64,000 nucleotides of DNA. Origin: Cyanidium caldarium. Its lineage: Eukaryota; Rhodophyta; Bangiophyceae; Cyanidiales; Cyanidiaceae. Below, one piece after another: positions 25,205 to 32,805 of this stretch. Made by a program: the position numbers and the translations under genes. The stretch lies in contig JANCYW010000016.1 in assembly GCA_026184775.1 (NCBI GenBank), positions 186,001 through 250,000 of the forward strand, read 5' to 3'. Positions within the stretch are counted from its first letter, which is position 1. Every line of letters starts with the position of its first letter. Below the pieces are notes generated by a model, which saw only the letters and a program-made list of their open reading frames with translations, was not told the DNA's origin and ran no database searches.

Positions 25205-27703
25205 ATGAACTCGTTGCAGCCACTCCGTGGCGCGCGCATGCCCACCGGAGCCCGACGCCGATCGCCGACGACGATGGCGCGGAGGCGCCGCATTCGTCGG
25301 CTCGCGCAGCGCGGTGAGCACAAACGCTCCGACGAGGCAGTGTGGGAGGAGATGTTTGTGACGCCGGTCGGGCTGGCACCGTCGAGATGCCGAGGCGAAC
25401 GCCGGCAGGTAGGCGGACCGTTGCGCCGGTTTTCGGTGAGGCGGGGTGGTGGATGCGCGAGGCTGGCATGGGCCATGAGGCACCGGGAGCGGTCGCAGCC
25501 GACGGACGAGGAGGCGGTCGACGGCGGCCCGGGTTGGGAGTTGGAGGAGACGCTCGGCGAGCGCCAACAGAACGTGGCCGAGGACGACGAGCTGCTGCGG
25601 ACGCTGGAGGGTGATTTGGCGTCCAGGTCTGCCGCGGGCGGTGGCAGTGTCGGCGAGGTGGACGCCGCCTACGTGGGGTTGTTCGAGCGGGCGGCGCAAT
25701 TGACCGCCAGGTTGCGGGCGGAGCAGGATTCGGCGGGTGGGGCGGGCAGTCCGAGGCCTTTGTTCGTGCCGGCGTCGATGAACGTGACGCCGTTCGTGAT
25801 GGATGCCGACGGCGACGGTCGCAAGGCCGCGGCGAACCTACTGGCGCGGGTACGACGGGTGAGCGGCGACGTGGACGTGGAGTTGCCGTCATATGAGGAG
25901 CCACCGCTGTCGATGCCAACTCGGCGTCCGGCAGTGATGTCGGTTGCCGGCGACAACGGCCGCTCGGAGCCGCCGCCGCCAGGAACGCCCGGCCGGCCAT
26001 CGGCCGCCGGTGATGTCGACAGTGTCATGCCGCCGCCGGCGACCACGTCGAGACGGTCGCACCGAGAGGCAAACGCGTCGCGGGTCTCGCTACTCGAACT
26101 GACCATTCTGGCACAGCAGCGGCAGCTGGACGAGCCGCTGCCGCCGTTGCCGCGGCCGTCGATGTCCGCAGAGGCGGCCGCGGAGCTGTACGCCGAGTTC
26201 CGCGCCGCATTGTATGCGGGTATGCGCGGCTCCAAGGCGACTCCGCAGAGCGGCTCGTGGCCGCTGACCAAAACGGCGGCATCGGCGACGCGGTACCTGC
26301 TGCGGGCGTTGGAGCTGGTGCGCAGCAACAACATCAGCGCCTATCTGACGACCGTCGAACTGAGTGACCTGATGCTGGGTTTCTGTCGTCTGCGGCTCCT
26401 GCCGCGCGTCATGGAGGCGTTCAAGCTGGTGACGGCGCTGGGTTTGCAACACACGCCCAAGACGTACTCCGTGCTGATCGATGCGCTGTGCAAGTCGCGT
26501 CGGGTGGAGGCGGCGATGTACTTTTTCGACAAGTACGTGGACCACGAGGGCGCCGAGGCGGCAGCGCGTCGCCCCGGCCAGCGCGCTTGCCTACCGCCCA
26601 CGGTGGTGATGTACAATACGCTTATCGCCGGTTTCGCGCGTTCGCAGCGGCTGGATATGGCGCTCGCGTACTATGCGCGCCTGAAAGCGTCTCCGTGGCG
26701 ACTGCGGCCGGACCGCTTTACGTTCAGCACGTTGCTGGATGCGTGTGCACGGGCGTGCGATATTGAGCGGGCGCTGCAGCTGTTCGAGGAGATGCAGGCG
26801 CTGGGCGTGCACGCCGACGAGGTGGTGTACGCCACCGTGATGGATGCGGCCGGGCGGGCCGGACGCCGCCGCTTAGCGATGGCGTTGGCCGGCCTGATGG
26901 TGCGGCGCGGCCTGCCGCCCAACGACATTATCATGGCGATGCTGATCGGGTCGTGTGCGGCGGACGGTGCGTGTCCGCAGGCGTTTGCGCTGTTCCGCCA
27001 GCTGCGCCAGTGGGGTTGGCGACCGACCGCCCACGCCTACACCAACCTGATCGTGGTGTGTTGTCAGAGCGGCCGGCCGCATCTGGCGATGGTCATGCTG
27101 AGCATGATGCGCCGCGACGGCCTGCGGCCGAGCGGCATCACGTATGCCGAGCTGGTGAACGGCTGGGCGGCGTGCGATCGGCTGGATCGCGCGTTTGGGG
27201 TGGTGCGGGAGATGCGTCGCGACCGCTTCGAACCGAACACGCTGACGCTGAACGCGCTGCTGGAGGCATGCCGCCGCTGCGGCAACCTACAGGCGGCCCA
27301 CTGGGTGTACGTGGCCATGCAGCGAGAGTTGCGCGCACGGCGCGCGCTCCTGGCCGATGCCACGGCGGCGACGGCCAGCAATGCAGCGGCCATGTGGCCG
27401 GCGATGTCGCGAGAGCCCAACGCCGCCACCTACGCGACGATGATCCGGCTGGCAAGCGACCTGGGACAGCACCGCCTGGCGGTGATGCACTACCTGCGCG
27501 ATGCCATCGAGCAGGGCCTGCTGAACTCGCACACCTACCGCACGACGCTCGCGGGGTGCATTCGCGAGCTGTGCGAGGCGTCGCTGCCGGAGCTGTGGGA
27601 GGCAGGCGAGGGGAGGACGAGGGTGGACTTGGATGCCGAGGCGCAACAGGTGTTGCGGCAGGCGTTGCGAATAACCGATCTGGATCGGGTGCAGGTGGAG
27701 TGA
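25205..27703 (+). CDS. Pentatricopeptide repeat (PPR) protein, organellar
   Basis: An 832-residue PPR protein. About ten 35-residue repeats run from ~350 to ~780, for example PKTYSVLIDALCKSRRVEAA, VVMYNTLIAGFARSQRLDMA, RFTFSTLLDACARACDIERA, AHAYTNLIVVCCQSGRPHLA and LTLNALLEACRRCGNLQAAH. P-type repeats without E/DYW ends, so an RNA stabilising or processing factor for plastid or mitochondrial transcripts. The N-terminus (MNSLQPLRGARMPTGARRR) is basic and plausible as a targeting signal. A low-complexity region rich in Pro, Ser and Arg lies at 190-330. The start is the first ATG that does not overlap the divergent DUF1818 gene. Confidence 0.9.
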   Translation: MNSLQPLRGARMPTGARRRSPTTMARRRRIRRLAQRGEHKRSDEAVWEEMFVTPVGLAPSRCRGERRQVGGPLRRFSVRRGGGCARLAWAMRHRERSQPTDEEAVDGGPGWELEETLGERQQNVAEDDELLRTLEGDLASRSAAGGGSVGEVDAAYVGLFERAAQLTARLRAEQDSAGGAGSPRPLFVPASMNVTPFVMDADGDGRKAAANLLARVRRVSGDVDVELPSYEEPPLSMPTRRPAVMSVAGDNGRSEPPPPGTPGRPSAAGDVDSVMPPPATTSRRSHREANASRVSLLELTILAQQRQLDEPLPPLPRPSMSAEAAAELYAEFRAALYAGMRGSKATPQSGSWPLTKTAASATRYLLRALELVRSNNISAYLTTVELSDLMLGFCRLRLLPRVMEAFKLVTALGLQHTPKTYSVLIDALCKSRRVEAAMYFFDKYVDHEGAEAAARRPGQRACLPPTVVMYNTLIAGFARSQRLDMALAYYARLKASPWRLRPDRFTFSTLLDACARACDIERALQLFEEMQALGVHADEVVYATVMDAAGRAGRRRLAMALAGLMVRRGLPPNDIIMAMLIGSCAADGACPQAFALFRQLRQWGWRPTAHAYTNLIVVCCQSGRPHLAMVMLSMMRRDGLRPSGITYAELVNGWAACDRLDRAFGVVREMRRDRFEPNTLTLNALLEACRRCGNLQAAHWVYVAMQRELRARRALLADATAATASNAAAMWPAMSREPNAATYATMIRLASDLGQHRLAVMHYLRDAIEQGLLNSHTYRTTLAGCIRELCEASLPELWEAGEGRTRVDLDAEAQQVLRQALRITDLDRVQVE

Positions 27704-28148
27704 GGACGGGAGGGGAGAGGGAGGGTGTGGTGAGTGTAAAAGGTGATGGATGTTCCGGAGTGAGGCATCGATAGCGACGCAAGGGATGCGCGAGGCATTT
27801 CGGTCGTCGGAGCCGTCATCGTGAAGAGCGAGTGGTGGTGCGGAGCGGAAGCGTCCATCGGGAACGAGCGGTTGGCGCAGTCGGGAAGGCGGCAGCGTTG
27901 GACACGTTGTTGTTGTTGTTGTTGTCGTCGTCGTCGTCGTTATCCTCATCGGGTGCTGCAGAGCCCGCAAGGCCGTTTGTGCCGCAAACGCGAGTTCTCT
28001 TCGCGGTCGAGCCTCGTTAGAGGACTACTTGGCAACCAGGTCTTTCGGGAAGCCCGGAGGAGAGTGTGTAGACTGACGGAGTTGGGCCGGGTCGAGTCCC
28101 CGTCCACCGGGAGAGGCCTGGTGCAAGTCGAGCCGATCCAGCGAGGCG
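27704..28148. other. Spacer between PPR and ATP synthase epsilon genes, with trinucleotide repeat
   Basis: 445 bp carrying the PPR trailer and the epsilon promoter. A TTG repeat passing into GTC repeats occupies about 27905-27941. No RNA gene recognised. Confidence 0.4.
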
Positions 28149-28376
28149 ATGCCGCAGTATTGGCGCGTAGCCGGGCTTTCCTACCTGCGGTACTCGAATC
28201 TGTGTGCCGAGTACCTGCGGCGGGTGCTGAAGGAACCGGCGCGGGCCAAGGCGATGTCGCGCGCGGGCTACGTCATGGTGAAAGCGGAATGGGAGGGAGG
28301 CAAAGTGAAGAACCGGACGACGTTGCAGAGTGAGCCTACGACGTCGGAGGGAGCGACGAGCGGGGCGGGATCGTGA
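28149..28376 (+). CDS. ATP5F1E: Mitochondrial ATP synthase F1 subunit epsilon
   Basis: A 75-residue protein whose first half, YWRVAGLSYLRYSNLCAEYL followed by RRVLKEPAR, matches the eukaryotic F1 epsilon subunit (family pattern YWRxAGLSYIxYSxICA). This subunit sits on the gamma-delta stalk of F1 in the mitochondrial matrix and has no cleaved presequence, in line with the direct start MPQYWR. The second half is a Ser/Thr/Gly-rich tail beyond the usual ~50-70 residues. Small size, exact N-terminal motif and ATG at 28149 support it. The stop is 14 bp from the stop of the next gene on the other strand. Confidence 0.88.
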   Translation: MPQYWRVAGLSYLRYSNLCAEYLRRVLKEPARAKAMSRAGYVMVKAEWEGGKVKNRTTLQSEPTTSEGATSGAGS

Positions 28377-28390
28377 CACGGTACGGCATT

Positions 28391-29347
28391 TTACGTCCGA
28401 TCCCGTCGGGAGAGTTGCGCCAGGCGCCAGGCGCGCGGGTAGTCGCCGCGCAGGGCGGCGCTCAAGGCACCGCAGGATTCGATGAGCGCCGGATACTCCA
28501 GCAAACGGAAGACGAAGCGGATGGGTGTGCTGTGCACGTCGTGACGCACGTGCGCCAGTCGCCCAAAGTAGAGGTAAGCGCGATCGTGCGGCGGCGGCAG
28601 CCGACAGAAGAGCAGGATAGCATCGCCATCTTGGTCCGTCGCCGTTGAGCACAGTCGGCGAATCAGCGGCGCGTCGGCGGTGTGGGTGCGTTGAGCAAAC
28701 CACACCACCAACCGCCCGTCCTGGTAAAAACTGTTGGCGTAGCCGGTAGACGAGGGCGGTGTCGTCGTCGCCCGTCCCCCGGCATCGATAGGGTCTGGTG
28801 CCAGCGGCGCCCGATCCGCTGGCAAGTTCACAAACAACATGACCGCGTCGCGCCACTCGCACACGCCCGACATGCGGTTAAAGCACGGATGAGGATGCGT
28901 GGCGGCCGCCGCAGCATCGATCACCGACCGCTTCACTTGGCCGCCCAGCTGCGGCGGCACCGGAACGGCGCGCCCTAGATACGGTTGTAGCTGTGACAGC
29001 TGACACCACTGGTGCTTGGTAGACGTAAGAGATCGGTACACGCTTATCTCGGCATCCGACGCTCTGCTCCGGTCGCTGTCCTCCGCGTGCTCGACGCGGG
29101 TGGGGCGCGCGGCCAGACGGCGGGAACGCCGCGGGGCCCACACCGCACCGTGGTCCACGCCGCGATCCGCTAAAGTGGCCGAGGCGGTTCGTGGGCGTTT
29201 CGATGGACGAGCAACCGAGACACCTACCGATTTCAGCGTTGCGCTCTCGAGAGTGCTCGACGTCAGGCCCAGCCGGTGCAGCAGTTCGCGGTTGCGTCGC
29301 ACGCGCTCCCGCCGCCCTCTTTCGTAGGCGCTCTCCGGCGAGTGCAT
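28391..29347 (-). CDS. Uncharacterised protein, possibly DNA- or chromatin-associated
   Basis: A 318-residue protein that I do not identify. The N-terminus YERGRRERVRRNRELLHRLG is a basic helix of a type common in nuclear proteins. The C-terminal ~170 residues are a folded domain with MLFVNLPADRA, GYANSFYQDGRLVVWFAQ, ILLFCRLPPPHDRAYLYFGR and PIRFVFRLLEYPALIESC. This beta-rich pattern with a WFAQ and a LLFCR strand recurs in my memory in plant and algal proteins of unknown function and vaguely recalls the end of DUF3427-type proteins. First ATG at 29347; a GTG-started form is longer. Converges on ATP synthase epsilon. Confidence 0.62.
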   Translation of the reverse strand: MHSPESAYERGRRERVRRNRELLHRLGLTSSTLESATLKSVGVSVARPSKRPRTASATLADRGVDHGAVWAPRRSRRLAARPTRVEHAEDSDRSRASDAEISVYRSLTSTKHQWCQLSQLQPYLGRAVPVPPQLGGQVKRSVIDAAAAATHPHPCFNRMSGVCEWRDAVMLFVNLPADRAPLAPDPIDAGGRATTTPPSSTGYANSFYQDGRLVVWFAQRTHTADAPLIRRLCSTATDQDGDAILLFCRLPPPHDRAYLYFGRLAHVRHDVHSTPIRFVFRLLEYPALIESCGALSAALRGDYPRAWRLAQLSRRDRT

Positions 29348-29489
29348 GGCTGCTAGATTCCTGACGACTTCATCGGGAACGACGGCCTGTGCGGTGCCCT
29401 TTGCAACGGTCACGTCAACCGAAGAACGCCAGACCACTGCGGAGGCGGAGAACACCGACGTTTAGAACGTCACGGAGAGGAGATGTACA

Positions 29490-29954
29490 TCACCGTTCAC
29501 GGGCACTGGCACGAATACTTCGTGTTGGCGACTGCAGTGCGTCTCGTTCACGCTGAAACCGCTTCCAGTCGTAGCGCCAGATGGTGCCCAGCCAGCCCTC
29601 GCACCGCAGCGGAGCACAGAGCGGGTCGCGCACAGGCACTACGACGGCGCCGGAGCGTCGGCCGCAGGCATAGGTGCGCGCCTGCAGCAGTCGCCGTCGC
29701 GCTCGCTCCCGCACACAACGCCGGACGTATGCGCCCTTCCAGTCGAGCGAGCCGTCGGGCATGACGCGCGTCGGCGGCCGCGTCGGCCGTCCAAAGTCGC
29801 GCCCGTAAAACACCTGCCACACTTGCGCGTCCCGCCAATGGGGCAGCAGCACCCGCGAGCCGACCGACTCCAGACGGGCCACAGTGCGCGCGTCCAACTG
29901 CAGCAGCACCACGCGCAGCACGTCTACCGGCACGTCGGAGAGGGTCACTTTCAT
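29490..29954 (-). CDS. F-box-like protein
   Basis: A 154-residue protein starting MKVTLSDVPVDVLRVVLLQL followed by DARTVARLESVGSRVLLPHW, a plausible F-box (P-x-[ED]-[VIL]-L-x-x-[IVL]-x-x-x-L-D), then DAQVWQVFYGRDFGRP, the segment that often follows in single-domain F-box proteins. The C-terminal half is Arg-rich (RRCVRERARRRLLQ) and ends TIWRYDWKRFQRERDALQS. It would bind Skp1 in an SCF ubiquitin ligase. A longer frame up to 30158 has an ATG but overlaps the divergent gene; the start at 29954 leaves a 143-bp divergent promoter. Confidence 0.65.
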   Translation of the reverse strand: MKVTLSDVPVDVLRVVLLQLDARTVARLESVGSRVLLPHWRDAQVWQVFYGRDFGRPTRPPTRVMPDGSLDWKGAYVRRCVRERARRRLLQARTYACGRRSGAVVVPVRDPLCAPLRCEGWLGTIWRYDWKRFQRERDALQSPTRSIRASARER

Positions 29955-30097
29955 GGAGACTGGGAGGTTTTGGCAGATGAGGTACGCGAAAGAGAGGGCG
30001 GTGGAGGCGACGCCCGGAACGGAATGCCGCAGGGACACCCGATTCCGGTCGCGGATCAGAGAGCGAGTGGCTGGGAAGGGGAGCGGAGAGCGTCCGC

Positions 30098-30604
30098 ATG
30101 GCACCGGACGACCTCGATGAATCGGTGCGGGAGCGGGCGCGAGCGGTGCTGTCGGCATATCGGAAGGAGAGGGAGGCGGACCCGGTGAGAGAAGCAGTGC
30201 AGGTGGTCAGGTCGGCGGTGGACACGGGCAGGCCGTACCGCAAACCGGTGGAGTGTCGGGAGCTGTGGGGCGACGTGTGTGCGGACGTGGCGGTGTTGGC
30301 TTCTTCGGTGGCGGCGGCGATGCATGTGTCGGAGGCGTTGCGGCGGGAGGTGCCCGAGGCGGTGGCGGCGCGGCGGGTTTCGGTTTTGGTGACCAACGCG
30401 CCAATCGACGACGCGGAGGAGGAGGAGAATGGGCGCCGGGCGCACTGGCCGGTGACGGCGGATCGGTTGGTGTGTTACGCGCCGCCAAGCGCGGCGCGCG
30501 GCGCCTGGTTGCAGTTGCGCGCGGCGGCGGCTTCTAGGCAGTCGTCGTATGTCGAGTTTGACAACGGTGGCCGCGTTTACTTTCGCACGCTCATCGTTCA
30601 GTGA
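30098..30604 (+). CDS. Uncharacterised small protein
   Basis: A 168-residue protein with no family that I recognise. MAPDDLDESVRERARAVLSA and YRKEREADPVREAVQVVRSA are charged helices; a central Ala/Val-rich helix (VAVLASSVAAAMHVSEALRR) follows, then an acidic patch (DDAEEEENGRR) and a beta-like end (SYVEFDNGGRVYFRTLIVQ). No signal or membrane segment. Coding is supported by the ATG directly after a short divergent promoter and by the sensible composition. Its last 14 bases overlap the last 14 of rsmD on the other strand. Confidence 0.55.
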   Translation: MAPDDLDESVRERARAVLSAYRKEREADPVREAVQVVRSAVDTGRPYRKPVECRELWGDVCADVAVLASSVAAAMHVSEALRREVPEAVAARRVSVLVTNAPIDDAEEEENGRRAHWPVTADRLVCYAPPSAARGAWLQLRAAAASRQSSYVEFDNGGRVYFRTLIVQ

Positions 30605-31592
30605 GGGGCGTCTCGGGGGCGGCCTGCTGACGGGCCATGCGCGCCCACGCCTGTCGCGCCTGGCTGCCCTTGCTGCCCGCGATGGTAAACTCCTCGGTGC
30701 GCAACTCCCAGTCCGAGTCCGGTTGGCAGGCATACATGCTCAGCATGGTGCGGCCGTAGCGGCGGTTGCGCAGGCCGATGAGGCGGTCCGCAATCACCGG
30801 CGGCATGCTGCCCATTTCGACGGGGTACTCCACCACCACCAGAGTGCGCTCGCCGATGACAGCGCTGGCGGCCACCAGCCGCATCAGCTCGCCATAGTCC
30901 ACCTCCTCGTAGGGCGGCGTGAGCGCCACCACGTTCATGACGCCGTCGGGGGCGGTGCGCAGATAGGCCTCGGCGCTCGTTTCACGGACGATGCTGGTGT
31001 GGGCAGCGTCCAGTTGGAGCAAACTCAGATTATCTTGCACGCAAGCGCAGCACTCGGGAGAGCGGTCCACGAATACCGCCTCATGGGCGCCGCGGGACAG
31101 CGCCTCGATGCCCATGGTGCCGGCGCCGCAGAACAGGTCCAGCACGCGCACCGGCGCCGAAGCGGTGATGGGCGGGAGTACCCGCAGCTCGGAGAGGATG
31201 GAGAAGACCGCCTCGCGCACTTTGCCCATGGCCGGGCGTACGTAGACGGGCGGCGAGCGCAGACGCCGGCCGCGGGCGCTGCCGCCGGTGATCCGCAGTC
31301 TCGGTTGCACCAAGATCACGTCCTTGCGCCACCGCTTGCGTCCGGAGCTGTCGCGGTAGCCCTGGCGGACCACGCGCCCGGTGGCCACGCCTTGCCTGCC
31401 CTGGCGCCGGGCAGAGACGCGGCCGGGATCCCATGAGGGCAGTGAAGGCGGCGGTAGCGGTGGGGTGGATGAGAGGAGGAGCAGGCGCCGCGGAGGGGGA
31501 TGAGGGCGGCGGCGAGGGGAAGAAAGGCGGTGTCCGGTGAAGATGGTGCGGGAAAGGATGGCAGGGGGTGCGAACGAAGGGAGTAGAGGCAT
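30591..31592 (-). CDS. rsmD: RsmD-type rRNA (guanine-N2) methyltransferase, plastid-targeted
   Basis: A 333-residue SAM-dependent methylase of the RsmD family, which in bacteria methylates G966 of 16S rRNA. Family start RITGGSARGRRLRSPP and RPAMGKVREAVFSILSEL; SAM motif I VRVLDLFCGAGTMGIEALSR; motif IV LTPPYEEVDY in place of DPPY. The conserved C-terminal RRYGRTMLSMY is present. About 100 residues rich in Pro, Arg and Ser precede the domain (MPLLPSFAPPAILSRTIF), a good transit peptide for the plastid. The change of D to T before PPY is unusual; N/D-PPY is the norm. Overlaps the preceding gene by 14 nt at the 3' end. Confidence 0.9.
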   Translation of the reverse strand: MPLLPSFAPPAILSRTIFTGHRLSSPRRRPHPPPRRLLLLSSTPPLPPPSLPSWDPGRVSARRQGRQGVATGRVVRQGYRDSSGRKRWRKDVILVQPRLRITGGSARGRRLRSPPVYVRPAMGKVREAVFSILSELRVLPPITASAPVRVLDLFCGAGTMGIEALSRGAHEAVFVDRSPECCACVQDNLSLLQLDAAHTSIVRETSAEAYLRTAPDGVMNVVALTPPYEEVDYGELMRLVAASAVIGERTLVVVEYPVEMGSMPPVIADRLIGLRNRRYGRTMLSMYACQPDSDWELRTEEFTIAGSKGSQARQAWARMARQQAAPETPLTER

Positions 31593-31978
31593 GGTCGGGT
31601 TGGTTTCTGAAGACCTCGGTGCCTCGTCAAGTCGGGCGCGGTGAGGCTACCGCCAACGGGACCGCGCAATGACGAGGAGGGATGCGAACCCGATGCGTGG
31701 TGCACACGTTGCACACAGCACACGACCAATACGTCTGACGCGCATAAGGTTATTGGTCAGGAAGGTAGGGCGGTAGGGACACGTGTAGCTACACGTGTGG
31801 GATGCGTACTGGACGCGTGTCGTGTGCGTTGTGCCTGCCGCCTCACCGGGCTGAAAACCACCGGCTCGCAGAGTCGGAGAATGGGTGCTACATTGCATTG
31901 GCCTTGTACTGACCGCTTGTTGACCGACGCGAGCACACTTTGCCTCCCGGGAGACGACATCTCTCCATGCATATACTC
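31593..31978. promoter_or_regulatory. Divergent promoter region, rsmD / secreted Gly-rich protein 1
   Basis: 386 bp, less GC-rich than the surrounding genes. It contains a pair of inverted CCAAT-type sites (GACCAAT 31724-31730 and ATTGGTC 31752-31758) and, 20 bp further, a 20-bp perfect palindrome with two CACGTG cores. Confidence 0.5.
31779..31798. promoter_or_regulatory. 20-bp perfect palindrome with twin G-box/E-box cores
   Basis: ACACGTGTAGCTACACGTGT reads the same on both strands. It holds CACGTG at 31780-31785 and at 31792-31797, centred on AGCT. CACGTG is bound by bHLH and bZIP factors; two cores 12 bp apart put both sites nearly on one helical face. Lies 181 bp upstream of the first glycine-rich gene's likely ATG. 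Confidence 0.6.
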
Positions 31979-32275
31979 ATGTACAAGTTCCAAGGTGCCT
32001 CGTTGTTCGCGCTGCTGTGCGCACTGATGCTGATGGTGTCTGCGGTGCGCGCGTTTCCGGTGTTATCACCGCAGCCGAGTTTGGGGAGCGGCGGTGTGGG
32101 AGGGACTGGCGGTGCCGGTGGTGCGGGCGGGGATGGTGGGAGTGCGGGATCGAGCATGGCGGGCAATGGTAGTACCGCGGTGTCGGCGGGTGGGAACGGT
32201 GGATACGGTGGGTCGGCAAGTGCGAACGGGAGCGCGAATGGCGGGAGTGCCGATGGTGGAGCCGGCGGGTTTTGA
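31979..32275 (+). CDS. Secreted glycine-rich protein 1
   Basis: A 98-residue protein: MYKFQGASLFALLCALMLMV then SAVRA is a strong signal peptide with a cleavage site before FPVLSP. The mature part of ~74 residues is Gly (about 40 percent), Ser, Ala, Asn: GVGGTGGAGGAGGDGGSAGS and GGNGGYGGSASANGSANGG. Another in-frame ATG lies 12 bases upstream (31967); 31979 is chosen because the third member starts MYRLKW in the same way. No Cys and no known domain. It is the first of three secreted glycine-rich genes in a row on this strand and the least regular. Extracellular matrix or cell wall is the likely place. Confidence 0.75.
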   Translation: MYKFQGASLFALLCALMLMVSAVRAFPVLSPQPSLGSGGVGGTGGAGGAGGDGGSAGSSMAGNGSTAVSAGGNGGYGGSASANGSANGGSADGGAGGF

Positions 32276-32805
32276 GTCGTGTGTGTGAATGCGGGGAGTG
32301 GAGTGGATGTAGTGGTATTCTTTGAATGCAGCAGCGAGTAAAAGGAAGGGAATGATGTGAAGGTGAGTTGGGATGTGTCGAATGCGTGAATATGGGTGGT
32401 CCATGGAGAGGCAGTGTTGGGTTGCATCACTTCGGAAAATCGTCCAATGCGTGGCATCGTGGAAGGACCCTCACTTTTCGCGGATCGACGATTTCATCCG
32501 TTACGCGTCTCAAACTGGATCGGCTGCTCTCGCGAGCCGTCTGCTCGATTCGCCACTTACGAGAGCGGTCGTGCGGTGCAAATCTGCAGTCAGCTCGCTG
32601 AGATGCGCTGTCCCGCTGCACCTCCGGCGCTTGCGAGACGCTTTGTGCGTTACGTTATGCCGCTCGCCATCGTGCAGAAAGCACCGCGCAGCCGCCGCGC
32701 CCGGAGCGCTTCGCCCCCGCGTTGGTGTTGTCCCACTCGGTCGCCCACTGCCACAGAGCGCGCACCGTGGTGCGCTGCAGCTTGATCCAAGTCATCCGAC
32801 GCACG
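32276..32805. promoter_or_regulatory. Spacer upstream of glycine-rich gene 2
   Basis: 530 bp, unusually long and less GC-rich for this genome. Contains CTCGCGAG (32528-32535) and blocks GTGCGTTAC (near 32646), GTTGGTGTTG (32721-32730) and ACTGCCAC (near 32746) that recur in the same order before glycine-rich gene 3. Two short open frames here have no protein-like features. Confidence 0.45.

Noticed and set aside
28080-28120. tRNA T-arm-like string (GGGTCGAGTCCCC)
   Set aside because: No matching acceptor or anticodon arms around it on either strand and no T-run terminator.
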